Positions 32,838-44,282 of a stretch of 64,000 nt of DNA are shown here, in pieces. This DNA is from Saussurea involucrata. Lineage: Eukaryota; Streptophyta; Magnoliopsida; Asterales; Asteraceae. The notes beneath the pieces were generated by a model that saw only the letters and a program-made list of their open reading frames with translations, made no database searches and was not told the origin of the DNA. A program made the translations under genes and the position numbers. Numbering within the stretch: the stretch's first letter is position 1; every line of letters starts with the position of its first letter. The stretch spans positions 141,038,983-141,102,982 of the forward strand of contig CM066319.1 of NCBI GenBank assembly GCA_033807775.1, given 5' to 3'.

Positions 32838-34748
32838 TTAAAACCATAAACGCATACCACCGGGATTATCATTACTAAACATTCCTTTTGGAATCCATTT
32901 ATTTACCATTTTGATTTTGCGATTATATTTATCATACACATAAAAACAAGCATTTACATTCGCATTATTATTAGGTTTAGAATATTTATCATGGTACATG
33001 CGAGCATACGGTTTTCTCGTATTATAATTTACATTATTTATTTTACGCACATACGGAGGTTTTTGCACATATTGATTTCTTGTATTTACTTTAGGTGATT
33101 CATAAAATCTTTTGATGGGTATACAAGAACATTTATCAACACAAGTATTGGAACCAATGCCTTTTCTACATTTTATACGGTTAGGCATATTAAGCATGTT
33201 AAGAACTTTCTCATTGCTACTTTCAAAGGCTTTAGCTAGCATGTTATCTTTTTCATATGAAGCACATTTAGCCTTTAAACATGTAATCTCATTATCAAGA
33301 ATATCACATTTTGTACAAATAATATTTTCATGTGATTTTTTATTCAAGCATGCAATTTCTTTATTTAAAACATCACAAGATTTACAAAAATCTTTTTCTC
33401 CTAATTTAGTTTCTAATTTAGCAATTATATCTATATCATTTTCAGATTTTTGTTTAACATTTTTTATTTCCTTTTTACATGCATTTACAGTTTCTTTTAA
33501 CATAGCATTCTCATCTTGGTAACGATTTGCAAGAGCGGCCATTTTATGAAAAGATTCATATAATTCTTCAAGATTATTTTCACTATCACTTTCATAATCA
33601 CTATCGTAATCCGAGTAAGAAGATTTTACCTCGTCGTCGCTATCGGCCATAAGACAAATGGCTTGATAGTCATCTTCTTCTTCACTCTCGCTCCACGCGC
33701 CTCCAATGAAGGCTTTCTCCTTCTTCTTTTGGAATTTGTTCTTTTTCGGACATTCATTGGCGTAGTGGTCTTTGTCACCACATGAGTAGCAAAAGCCTCT
33801 CTTTGGCTTAGCTTTATCGTCTTCACTCGAGTCGCCATTTTTCTTAACTTTTTCGTCTCGTTTATGGAACTTACGACTTCGATTATCACCACCACGACGG
33901 TAGTTACCGTTTCTTTGAAATCTGCCATTGTTAGAAAATTTATTATTATTATTAAGAAATTTGGAAAAGTTTCTTACCAACATGGCGACTTCATCGAGAG
34001 TTTCGGATGGATCTTTCGAGGAGCTAGCTTTCTCCTTTTTCTTCTCATCTTTTGGTGTTGAGACATTGAGAGCGATTGATTTCTTTTTAACTTGCTCCCG
34101 GTCTTTGTTTCTTTTAAGTGCAATTTCATGCACTTTAAGATTACCGATCAAGTCATCTATCTTCATTATGGAAAGGTCACGGGAGTCTTCTAAGGATGTT
34201 ATCTTTTGCATCCACTCCGAAGGAAGAGCTCGTAGGATTTTCCTTATATAGTCCTCGTTAGGATAAGTGCGATCCAAACCTTTCAAAGTAGTCACAATAA
34301 GGTTAAATCTTTTAAACATTGAGTCAATTGACTCATCTTGTTTCATTTCGAATAGTTCATAATCGTGAACTAAAATATTTACTTTACTAGATTTAACCTC
34401 CGTGTTTCCACGATGAGTATTATTTAAACTTTCCCATATTTGATTTGCAGTTTTATAAGTATATACTCTTTCAATTTCGTCAGATGTTAAAGCAGCATAT
34501 AAAATATTCTTAGCTTCAAAGTTTAAACAAAAATGAGCTTCATCAGAAGTAGTCCAGTCATCTATAGGTTTATCAATATAAACATCATCTTTCACAATGG
34601 TGGGTTTAAAATTCCCTTTTTCTATGATGTTCCAAATCTTTTGATTTTTGCCACGCACGTGACATTCAAATAGCTCGGCCCAAATGCCAAACTTTTCAGT
34701 ATCTATCAAAGGAGGTTTTGAAAACACGATATTAGTTTGTTGAGCCAT
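32838..34748 (-). CDS. Element C gag (636 aa)
   Basis: It starts MAQQTNIVFSKPPL 58 bases after the 5' LTR. Residues ~1-220 are the UBN2-type capsid domain (HVRGKNQKIWNIIEKGNF). A basic stretch follows, then the zinc knuckle CYSCGDKDHYANEC near residue 320. Next come an acidic region and a coiled coil (about 400-530) with repeated KxxCDxLxxEI segments. The protein packages element RNA in virus-like particles. A coiled coil after the knuckle is known from Sirevirus gag. The frame is intact. Confidence 0.85.
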   Translation of the reverse strand: MAQQTNIVFSKPPLIDTEKFGIWAELFECHVRGKNQKIWNIIEKGNFKPTIVKDDVYIDKPIDDWTTSDEAHFCLNFEAKNILYAALTSDEIERVYTYKTANQIWESLNNTHRGNTEVKSSKVNILVHDYELFEMKQDESIDSMFKRFNLIVTTLKGLDRTYPNEDYIRKILRALPSEWMQKITSLEDSRDLSIMKIDDLIGNLKVHEIALKRNKDREQVKKKSIALNVSTPKDEKKKEKASSSKDPSETLDEVAMLVRNFSKFLNNNNKFSNNGRFQRNGNYRRGGDNRSRKFHKRDEKVKKNGDSSEDDKAKPKRGFCYSCGDKDHYANECPKKNKFQKKKEKAFIGGAWSESEEEDDYQAICLMADSDDEVKSSYSDYDSDYESDSENNLEELYESFHKMAALANRYQDENAMLKETVNACKKEIKNVKQKSENDIDIIAKLETKLGEKDFCKSCDVLNKEIACLNKKSHENIICTKCDILDNEITCLKAKCASYEKDNMLAKAFESSNEKVLNMLNMPNRIKCRKGIGSNTCVDKCSCIPIKRFYESPKVNTRNQYVQKPPYVRKINNVNYNTRKPYARMYHDKYSKPNNNANVNACFYVYDKYNRKIKMVNKWIPKGMFSNDNPGGMRLWF

Positions 34749-34792
34749 TTAGAAGAATAAGAGAAAAATATGCAGAATATTTTGAAAGACCT

Positions 34793-34804
34793 GCTCTGAT
34801 ACCA
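34793..34804 (-). promoter_or_regulatory. Element C primer-binding site, initiator tRNA-Met
   Basis: On the minus strand TGGTATCAGAGC lies two bases after the LTR end. This is the usual copia primer site. Confidence 0.9.
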
Positions 34805-34806
34805 AA

Positions 34807-36137
34807 TGTTGGACAACCTAAGGGGGGGGTAAGGTTGTATTTAAAATCTTTTTCTTTCAAAAATTCTTTGAACAAATAAATACAGTAAAAATAAAGCAGA
34901 GTATAAACAAGTAAATATACAACAATTATATAAACAGATATAATTTAAATGCACAGCGGAAATGTAAATAGATAAGGGAAAGAGAATACTTGACAACGGT
35001 ATTTTTAAAGTGGTTCACCAAACACAAAGTTGGCTAGTCCACCTCGAGAAAATAACACTTCTCGGAGATCCAATACGAAGCGTGTTCTTTACGGTAGAAA
35101 CACAAACCTTAATACAACAAACGCGAAACACTCTTCTTTGAGAGATTAATGTGGATCACTCACTCTAATTCAAACACTTACAAGAGGGTATAGATTTTAA
35201 TATGAATAATCACTCTTGAATAAGGTTTATCACTTGGATATTTTTAGAGAGTTTGATCACTTGAGTTGTGTTGCTGATTCAACTTATCGAGAGATTTTAA
35301 TCTGCTATCAACTCAAGATTTCTTGCTCAAAAATTAATTTTATCAGTTTAAGTGATTTAGTGTGAGTAAGAAAGCAGCAGAATAATAATCAAATGCTGAG
35401 GGAGAATTTATTGCTGAAGTTGGTGTGGCATTGAAGGCAGCTGGATGCTTGTATTTATACTGGATGATCATCAGCCTTGAGAGATTTCGCGGTATACCGC
35501 CAAACCATCGCGGTATACCTGCGTCAGAAAAAGTGTACTGCAAGGAGAAGGTCAACCTGCAAAAATCAACGGCTACAAAGTACCCGCGGTATACCGCGTT
35601 GCACACGGCGGTATACCGCCTAAAAAAGGTTGTCTGACAGAAGAAGCTTCCCATGCAGTTGAACTGTCGGGTGAATAGTGACGCGGTATACCGCGTGAAC
35701 CTTGGCGGTATACCGCCTAAAGATTTGTCCAATGAGAGCATGGCAACGCAGGTTACTTCGGCTGATCACAATCTTTTGCAACAGATGAACAGTAGTAGAC
35801 AGCATATTAATATATATATATCAGTGATTTATATATAAAAACATATATATATTATATATATTTGATTCAAATATATTTATATAGATACGAAATATCCAAG
35901 TGATAAAATATTTTAGGGTGTTTATCATTTTAAAATAAAATGACGAAACTCTTCAGACTTGGATTCTTCAGATAAAAAATTTATCGAGATCATTTAAATA
36001 TCTGCACACTCAGATAAAATATTAGACAACAAATAATGCGGTGTGTTTTGTAATCATCAAAATAAATATGGAGATGTGATTTTATGTGTACCAAAAATAT
36101 ATCACAATATTTAAAGCTGGGTACACTTGCACCAACA
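34807..36137 (-). repeat. Element C 5' LTR
   Basis: It has the same length and, as far as I can read, the same sequence as 27777-29107 at a constant offset of 7030. The palindromes fall at 35489-35716. Confidence 0.9.
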
Positions 36138-36141
36138 ACGA

Positions 36142-36518
36142 GGAATAGGCATAAAGAAATTTGTAATTCCCGTTGACCTGAAATGTAGAATAGGCATAAA
36201 GAAATTTGTAATTCCCATTTCGTAAAGGTGTTATGAAATGAGAAATAGGCATAAAGGAAATTGTAATTTCTATTTCATAGTGTGATGTGAAATGCGTAAT
36301 AGGCATAAAGTAATTTGTAATTCCCGTTCACATGGAAATGGAGAATAGGCATAAAGTAAATTGTAATTCTCATTTCTTAATGTAGAAATCGAGGAATATG
36401 CATAAAGTAAATTGTAATTCCTGATTTCTATGGGAAGGTCAGAGATAGGCATAAAGTAAATTGTAATCTCTACTTCCAGTCCAAGAAATAGGCATAAAGT
36501 AACTTGTAACTTCTTGGA
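36142..36518. repeat. Eight hairpins with conserved loop and changing stems (LTR B)
   Basis: Units are 36142-36170, 36180-36221, 36233-36278, 36286-36332, 36335-36376, 36383-36430, 36433-36477 and 36480-36518. Each has a near-constant loop (AGGCATAAAGTAAATTGTA) inside complementary arms that differ between units. Arm pairs include GAGAAT/ATTCTC, AGAAAT/ATTTCT, AGGAAT/ATTCCT, AGAGAT/ATCTCT and TCCAAGAA/TTCTTGGA. Several have a second outer stem (GAAATG/CATTTC, TAGAAATC/GATTTCTA, TGTGAA/TTCACA). Element C inserted in the left arm of the first unit. Confidence 0.85.
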
Positions 36519-37082
36519 TGAGAGCAATGATCTAGAATCTGCAATGATTCGTAGTAGGCTCTTGATTGTGATGATATGACTACTGAATGTTAGTCATATC
36601 CATAGGATCGGGTATGTTCCCATCATTGAGATGAGCACGGGTACGGTAAGAATAGTGGTGAACCAGGTTTGTTTATATGCTTTGGATAGTTGAGTTTTCG
36701 AAGTTGTTAACGCTTTAATTTGAAATTGGATGTTCTCACTAGGCGTAAGCCTAATCGTTCAAATTAAATCTTCTTACCAGGTACCAGCTCAGGAAAGTAA
36801 AGGGGATGTGGGACGAGAGCTTTTGAAGTATTTAACTTTTGAGATAAGTGGAGAATTTAGCTAACTCGATGAGGCTTTTTGATGGATTGCTTAGATAACC
36901 AAGTTAATCTGATTATAGTTGACATGATTAGATTAATAGGTTATTTGGAGAATTCAATATTTGTAAATATGAACCCTCATAGTTAGTTCTCTTCTTATAT
37001 ATATATAAACGTTTGTATGATTTTCTGTTATACCTTGTTAGAATTTGAGGTTCAAATTGGCCCTGATTTTTAGGATGTTACA

Positions 37083-37660
37083 CGAAGCGCGCCATAAAGA
37101 CACCTTTAATGACCAGCGGAAGCTATATAAAGGCATGTGCTACAACCGAAAAAGCTATCTGAGTTAATCTGATCCAATCCGATTCACATCTGAGTTAATA
37201 TGATTCAATCTGAACTACATCTGCTCCATCTACTTTCTAAACAATTACACATCAGAAACACAACAATCTACAGAGCATTCGAACGAATATCGCTAAAGCA
37301 ACCTTCGCACGACAGCAGCTCGAATCGCACGACAGCAACTTATTTCGCACGATTAACACACGACACACGTCATTTACATACGACTAAGTCTATTTTTACG
37401 AATATTTGTAATCTGTTGTACATAAAACACCTGTTACAAAAGGACTTTCGCCCCTGTTTGGCGACTATAGTGCACCGTCGACTCTCACAAGTCGACCGCG
37501 GTTTTTTCCCTTGTTTTGGGGTTTTTCGTGTCACCAAATCTCTTGTCTTGTTTAGTTTTTCCTTGCGATTGTGTTGCTTGGTCTTGAGATACGTTTCTTT
37601 AGTTGTTAAAAGTCCACATCAACCTTAAGTTGTTCTTTTGGGCGATTTTTGGCATTAACA
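37083..37660 (+). repeat. Element A left LTR, second part
   Basis: It resumes at CGAAGCGCGCC after B and runs to TTTTTGGCATTAACA. The TATA box AGCTATATAAAGG is at 37131-37143. Compared with the right LTR there are scattered substitutions and a small length difference near 37310-37335, so A is clearly older than C. Confidence 0.85.
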
Positions 37661-37661
37661 G

Positions 37662-37680
37662 TTTGGCGCCATCCGTGGGA
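37662..37680 (+). promoter_or_regulatory. Element A primer-binding site
   Basis: TTTGGCGCCATCCGTGGGA begins one base after the left LTR end, the place and general form of Tat-lineage primer sites. I cannot name the tRNA with certainty. Confidence 0.7.
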
Positions 37681-37757
37681 CCCCATCTAGAGAAAATCTC
37701 AAGCCAACGCATATATCGCTCTAACGATCTCGAAAAGTTTTTGTTGTTTCCAGGATA

Positions 37758-40498
37758 ATGACAACCCAATCAGATCCTGCAACGCAGCAATCACAGATCC
37801 AGGACACTCCTGAATCCTCAAATGACTACCGCTTGGAAGAAGTCATCCTGGATCAAAATAAGCCTGATCAGATTGTCGTCATGGGGGCATCATTAGATCC
37901 TGCTATAAAAAGTCAACTAATTTCATTTTTGCAGGAATATGCTGACTGTTTTGCTTGGACGCATGAGGATATGGTGGGTATAGACCCCAATGTCATATCC
38001 CACAAGTTGAACGTCGACCCATCTTTTAAACCAGTAAAGCAAAAGCGTCGAAAGTTCGCTCCTGAGCGAAACAAAGTGATCAACGATGAGGTCGACAACT
38101 TTCTTAAGACTGGGAAGATCAGAGAGGTAAAATACCCCGATTGGTTAGCCAATGTCGTGGTCGTACAAAAGAAGAATGGGAAGTGGCGCGTCTGTATCGA
38201 CTTCACAGACGTTAATAAGGCATGTCCTAAAGATCTGTTCCCACTACCCCACATCGACGCTATGGTCGACGCGACCGCAGGAGATGAACTCCTGACTTTC
38301 ATGGATGCCTATTCTAGGTATAATCAAATTTTGATGCACAACGAAGACCAAGAGAAGACTGCTTTCATGACAGATAAAGGCATCTATTGTTACAAAGTCA
38401 TGCCTTTTGGTCTAAAGAATGCGGTGTCGACCTATCAACGATTGGTTAACAAGATGTTCAAAGAGCATCTTGGCGACACCATGGAGGTCTACATTGACGA
38501 CATGTTTGTCAAGTCCAAGCGGGCGATCGGTCATATCAATCATCTGAAGAAGTCCTTCGACATCCTGCGAAGATATCAGATGAAATTGAATCCTACGAAA
38601 TGCCCCTTCGAGGTGAGCGCCGGGAAATTCCTGGGCTATATGGTCACACGGCGAGGCATAGAGGCGAACCCGGATCAAATCAAGGCCTTGATAAATATCA
38701 AGTCGCCCAGAAATTTCAAAGAGGTCCAACGACTCACGGGTCGGGTGGCCGCTTTAAATCGCTTCATCTCGCGATCATTGGATAAATGTCGTCTGTTCAT
38801 AACGTCTTGAGAAAAAACAAGGGCTTCGACTGGATGGACGACCATGAGCAAGCGTTACAACGATTGAAAGAATATATGGTCGTCCCGCCATTACTTTCGA
38901 AACCAGAAGACCACGATGTCCTATAGTTGTACCTCGCCGTAAGTCCTCATTCTGTAAGTGCTGTCTTAACTAGAGAAGACGACAGACAGTAGATGCCGAT
39001 TTACTACGTCAGTAAGTCCTTATTGGACGCAGAAACCCGATATACGTCCATGGAGAAATTACTTTTGTCGCTAGTGACAACAGCAAAGAAGTTAAGACAC
39101 TACTTTGAATCCCATCCCATTACCGTCGTGACGAGCTTTCCTCTTAAGTCGATCCTGAGAAAACCTGAGCTATCAGGGCGACTAGCGAAATGAAGTATAT
39201 ACCTCAGTAGCTACGATATCGACTTTAAGCCTCGCACAGCAATAAAATCGCAGGTCTTGGCTGTATTCGTCGCTGACTTCAGTCCCGAACTGGAAAAAGA
39301 AGCACATACCGAATTTGTACTGTGGCGACTGTAAGCGACACGACCTGGATACTTCATGTCGACGGTTCCTCAAACTCTAGGGGAGCAGGTCTTGGTGTCG
39401 TCTTAAAGTCCCCATAAGGGGGCAAGATGGTGTACTCCATACGATGCAGTTTTAAAGCCACTAACAACAAGGCGGAGTACGAAGCTCTGATCGTGGGCAT
39501 GAATATGGCTCACGACTTGGGGGAAGTCGGGCTCCACATCAGAAGCGATTCCCTACTGGTCGTAAACCAAATGAGCGGGGATTTTTCAGCCAAAGATTCC
39601 AAAATGATGGCCTACCTCAAGATAGCCAAAGATAAATCCAAGATGTTTGATCCATTCTCAATCGAGCAAATTCCCAGAGATCAAAATTCTCAGGCCGACG
39701 CACTAGCTAACCTTGGATCAGCGCTTAATAAGCCGTCATTCGATGCTATTCCTATGATACATCTAGCAACTTCGTCTATTGAAGACTCTAAAGAAATATG
39801 TGCTCTTAGCACGGAAGAAAGTTGGTCGACTAACATAAAAAATTACCTTATGCACGATCAACTACCTGAAGATCGAATGGAAGCTCGCAAGATTCGATTC
39901 AAAGCATCGAAATACATAATCATTGGCGATAGACTCTATCGACGCTCGTCGACGGGTCTAAATCTAAGATGCATCGATAACTCCGAACATGTACAAAATA
40001 TATTAAAGGAGATGCACGATGGCGAATGTGGCAACCACTCAAGTGGTCGCAGTCTTGCAAACCGTATCTCACGACAAGGCTATTATTGGCCGACATTAAG
40101 GCAAGATGCCACCAGGTACGTCCAAGGCTGTGATGCATGTCAACGACATTCATGTATGACCCACCAACCCTCCGAACCTTTACATACGTCCTTAATTCCA
40201 TGGCCTTTCATGAGGTGGGGAATGGACATCGTTGGCAAATTACCTCCTGCCCCAGGGCAGAAGGTCTTTCTGTTAGTCCTTACAGATTATTTTTCTAAAT
40301 GGATAGAAGCAGCCGCTTACTCCCAGATTCGGGACAAAAAAGTTATTTCTTTTATCCAGACTAACATCCTATGCAGGTTCGGAATCCCTTCCGAAATCGT
40401 GTGTGACAATGGATCGCAGTACATAAGCGATCGTACACTACGATTTTGTGAGGATCGTAGTATCAAACTTACGACCTCAACCCCACGTTATCCCCAGT
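37758..40498 (+). pseudogene. Element A pol, part 1: RT, RNase H, N-terminal half of integrase
   Basis: The frame opens only 97 bp after the LTR and goes straight into the RT linker, so gag and protease are deleted. RT shows VCIDFTDVNKACPKD, MPFGLKNA and catalytic YIDDM. A frameshift near 38795 ends the first ORF at 38810. RNase H (to ~39720) carries several stops (near 38923, 38990, 39191) but retains HVDGSSNSRGAG, NNKAEYEALI and IRSDSLLVVNQ. Integrase begins near 39880 with the HHCC finger (HDGECGNH, CDACQRH) and two catalytic Asp (MRWGMDIVG, VCDNGSQY). It is cut at 40498 by element D. Confidence 0.9.
40494..40498. other. Target duplication of element D (CCAGT), left copy
   Basis: CCAGT here and at 47198-47202 flank element D exactly. 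The integrase reading frame is continuous across the two flanks. Confidence 0.9.
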
Positions 40499-41770
40499 TG
40501 ATAATGCCGTTTTACGACATTATTTTGATCCTGAAATCGGTCAGTTAGTTGTGAGTTTCCAAGTAAAATAGTAGAATTTGATGGTTTTTGTGAGTAAGTA
40601 CAGGTTTTTATGAAAGAGTGTTGAAGGAAGAGTTTTTGGATCAATTGGAGCAAGTTGGCAACTTCCTGAGCGAAAAAAAGAGAAAGTCAGATTTTAAGAC
40701 CAAACAGTGCCCTGCGCGTCTCTCTGCGCTGCTCCACACGCGCCACCAGACGCGCAATCCTATGTTCATTTCGCACTCCAGTCCTCTGCGCGCCTCACGG
40801 CGCGGCCCAACACGCGTCGCCATACGCGCCAAGCTTCTGAGTGTTTTTATTCTATTTGTCGGCTAGGGTTGAGGCATTATTCATTCAGTGACGGCTTGGG
40901 ACTCTTTCTGGGCGATTTTGGGAGTTAAGAGGCGATTTTTGAAGGCAAGTAGAAGACTAGAAACATCAATTAACGAGAATCACAAGGCGAATCGAATACG
41001 TTCATCGTCTACTTAAACTTTTCAGGGAGTCCATAGATTTCATTTTCTTTTAGAACATTCATGTTTACTTTCGTTTCAATCTTTTCATTTCTGAGTTTTG
41101 AAACCCCCAATATGAACTAATCCGTTCATGTTGGGGGGTTGGTGTGAATCATGGTTTGATAATCGTTTAGCTTTACAGATAGATGTGATTGGTTTGATTT
41201 AGATGGATGAAACATTTGGGATTGTTCTTAATGCTTGTAATAGTCCGATCAACTATTATTTGATTGTATGAATCTTTTAACGTTTGAGAGAAGTTTTGAG
41301 ATTTGATTATTCCTTTATGTCTTGGACGATTTTGAGATAAAAATATGATATGTCGTTCTTTGTGGCTTTTAATCACTGATTGTTCAATTATAATTGTCTA
41401 GATCGAAAGATGATACAATGTTTTGAATGATTTTTGCTATAGCTTGATAGAGTATAGTAATGGATTGTGATTATGCTTTTCATCCTGAAGTTATTTCAAT
41501 CATGTCAAACCTATTTAACTATATGATTGTTTTCATGAGGAAAATCAACCCTCCAACTCTTTCTCTTATCTGAATTAATTAAAGTATTTTAATTCGTGTT
41601 TTCCAACAATCAACAACTCAATTTGCATTAGTCTAATTAATAGTCTATACAGTCATTGTGGTACTTGACACCTGGTTCCTTTGGTTCGATACTCGTACTT
41701 TCTAAGTACTATTACTTGATTCGACCCGTACACTTGCGGTAGATTTAGGGGGGTGCAAACCCGCCTATCA
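40499..41770 (+). repeat. Element D 5' LTR (1272 bp)
   Basis: It runs TGATAATGCCG...CCGCCTATCA, paired with 45927-47197. It includes a GC-rich CGCGCC/GCGCG block near 40710-40830. Confidence 0.9.
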
Positions 41771-41776
41771 AGTTTT

Positions 41777-41794
41777 TGGCGCCGTTGCCGGGGA
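41777..41794 (+). promoter_or_regulatory. Element D primer-binding site, tRNA-Asp type
   Basis: TGGCGCCGTTGCCGGGGA follows the LTR after six bases. It is identical to the E2 site. Confidence 0.9.
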
Positions 41795-41941
41795 ACCTGT
41801 TTTGTGTGAATATCACTACCAGCTGTAGAAATTATTACATTAGACACCCTGTTTTTATTTTATTTTAATTTGCTTTGAAAGTTCATTTATTTTTGGGTTT
41901 TGAGATTGTTATTTTCTCCATTACAGGTTACCTCTTGGTTT

Positions 41942-44282
41942 ATGCCAAGAAGGAGACTATTTCGGGAATTACTACCGATTGACCCGGAGATAGAACGGAC
42001 TGCCAGAGACCTGAGACGACAAGCACGAAACAGAATGGCTGACGTCAACGTCCACGTTCAAGATGATTGGGAAGAGGGGATGCCCATGAACAATGGTCAA
42101 CCAATTCCAAATGTAAACGCGAACAATCAGAACCACAATAACGCCAATCATGGTCTCAACAACAACATCAACCATAACGCCAACAATAATGTCAATCACA
42201 ACGCCAACAATGGGATTCATCACAATATCAATCATCCACCGCCGCCTCCACAAAGGGTACCAATGAGAAATTTCGCCAACCCGAACATGGGAGCTGCACA
42301 ACGAGGACCATATGCACCTCCGATAGCTGCTAACAATTTTGAAATTAAACTGGGTACCATCCAATTGGTGCAATCGAACATGTTTGGAGGTGCACCAACT
42401 GAAGATCCCCATGCACACTTGCGCGCATTCGAAAAAATATGCAATACTTTCAAGGTGAATGGGGCTGATCAAGATTCGATCAAGATACAGTTGTTTCCGT
42501 TTTCATTGAGGGATCGAGCCACTACTTGGGAAGAGAATATACCTCCGGGGTCAATTCGAATTTGGAACGATATGGTTACAGCTTTTCTCAACAAGTTCTT
42601 TCCACCGGGGCGAACGGCTCAACTGTTATCCGACATCACGCATTTCTCGCAATGGGATCAAGAATCTTTGTACGAGGCATGGGAAAGATACAAAGGGATG
42701 CTCAAGAAGTGTCCACATCATGGGTTACAAGAGTGGATGATTATCCAAACATTCTATGTGGGGTTACACCCTCAATTTAAGAATGACCTCACAGCTTGCT
42801 GCAGGTGGAGCCTTAATGAACAAATCCTACGAGGAAGTGGTCGAGTTGATAGAAAATTTGGCAGAATATAGCTATTCCACTCCAAGATCCGCTGTTAGAA
42901 AAGTCGCAAGCGTGCAAGAAACAGAAGAGTTAAAGGCTATAAAGGCACAATTAAATGCGTTGACTAATTAATTGAGATTAGCTACTTTTCAACCGAATGT
43001 TCAGAATGTTTATCGTCCCCCAGGTTATAATCAGAGGAAATATGATGAGGGGCAATCTTCAGAAAAGAAGCCGGGATTAGAAGACATGATTATGAAATTC
43101 ATGTCAAAGATGGAAGGTGCGGTTGAAGGATTGGCAAGTACAGTGGGTAAGGTGAAGGCGACAACTGACCAAAATACCGCCTCAATCAAGATGTTAGAAA
43201 GACAAGCCGGACAAATAGCTGAAGCACTACAATCACGGACTCACGGTCAATTCCCTGGTCAGACTGAACGAATACCAAGAGAGGAGTGCAAGGGTATTCA
43301 TCTAAGAAGTGGAAAGGAGTTGATTATAGACCCTACCCGAGGACCATTGACTGATGACATTGAAGCTGAAGGTACTGAAATGGGTCCCATCAAGGTAGAA
43401 GAGGTTGAGGTAGACGAGGAGATAGAGATTGAAATGTCGAAGAATAGAGATAAGGGGAAGGAACAAGAGAGCACTCCATCAAAGATGATAGGAAAACCAT
43501 ATATGCCACCACTGCCTTTCCCGAATCGGTTGAAGGCACATAAGGATGAGGAACAACTCAAGAAATTTCTTGACATTTTCAAGAAGTTACACATCAATAT
43601 TCCATTTGCGGAGGCACTGGCACAAATGCCAAGTTATCTCAGGTTCATGAAAGACATTTTCTCCAACAAGAGAAAGATCGAGGAGCATGCCACGGTTGCA
43701 CTTACTGAAGAGTGCAGTGCTATCATTTAGCACAAGCTTCCCCCGAAGCTTAAGGATCCAGGGAGTTTTACTATCCCTGTTCAAATAGAAAAATCTAATT
43801 TCAGTAAGTCATTATGTGATCTTGGTGCAAGTGTTAATTTAATGCCTTTATCCATTTTCAGGAAACTTGGCTTGAGGGAAGTGAAGCCAACAAACATGAC
43901 ACTTCAACTTGCAGATAGATCGGTGAAGTATCCTTATGGAATCGTGGAAGACGTTTTGGTACAGGTTGGAAAATTTTATTTTCCAGTTGATTTTATAGTT
44001 CTAGATGTGGAGGAAGATGTTGAGATGCCATTGATTTTGGGAAGACCATTCTTAGCCACAAGCAAGGCTTTGATAGACATGGATGAAGGTGTGATGATTT
44101 TCAGAGTGGGGAATGAGAAGGTAACCTTCCATGTTCTCAAAAGAGTAGAAGATAGAGGTGAACCAAGAACAGAGCAGAGCGGATCAGAAACTGGTAAGAA
44201 TAGGAAAACGCATGTGGGGGAAATAAGGAACAATCGTATATGTGGGCGATTCAATTCCACAAGCGATGCCGAGCCAAGTTGA
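41942..44282 (+). pseudogene. Element D gag-protease, broken
   Basis: It starts MPRRRLFRELLPIDPEIERT. Residues ~50-100 are an Asn/His-rich low-complexity stretch (NNINHNANNNVNHNANN). The retrotransposon gag domain follows (FFPPGRTAQLLSDITHF, LYEAWERYKGML). A one-base insertion near 42794-42799 shifts frame. In-frame stops lie at 42969-42971 (TAA) and 43728-43730 (TAG). The protease carries the catalytic CDLGASVNLMP motif at about 43816-43848 and the flap/ILGRPFLATS region, ending at 44282. It is typical of Athila gag-protease. Confidence 0.9.

Larger units (their letters stand above)
27777..36137 (-). mobile_element. Element C: intact Ty1/copia retrotransposon (8.36 kb)
   Basis: Minus strand order is 5' LTR (36137-34807), tRNA-Met PBS, gag, AT-rich spacer, pol, PPT, 3' LTR (29107-27777). 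ACGAG flanks both sides (27772-27776 and 36138-36142). The LTRs are both 1331 bp, and reading them side by side I found no difference. Gag and pol are both open. A long gag with coiled-coil C-terminal half and 1.3 kb LTRs suits the SIRE group, though no env-like ORF is present. It is the youngest insertion here. Confidence 0.9.
26725..37082. mobile_element. Element B: ~2 kb solo LTR (interrupted by C)
   Basis: It starts TGTAACACCTCGAATTTCC and ends TTTAGGATGTTACA, with CGAAG on both sides (26720-26724 and 37083-37087). Without the copia insert it is about 1.99 kb. It has no PBS, PPT or coding sequence, so it reads as a single LTR of a Ty3/gypsy element left by LTR-LTR recombination. It carries two unrelated internal arrays: 14 TCCGG words (27350-27602) and eight hairpins with a conserved loop (36142-36518). 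Confidence 0.75.

Noticed and set aside
36142..36518. CRISPR-like array (regular repeats and spacers)
   Set aside because: The repeated part is a loop with complementary arms, not repeats with unique spacers, and it sits in a plant LTR.
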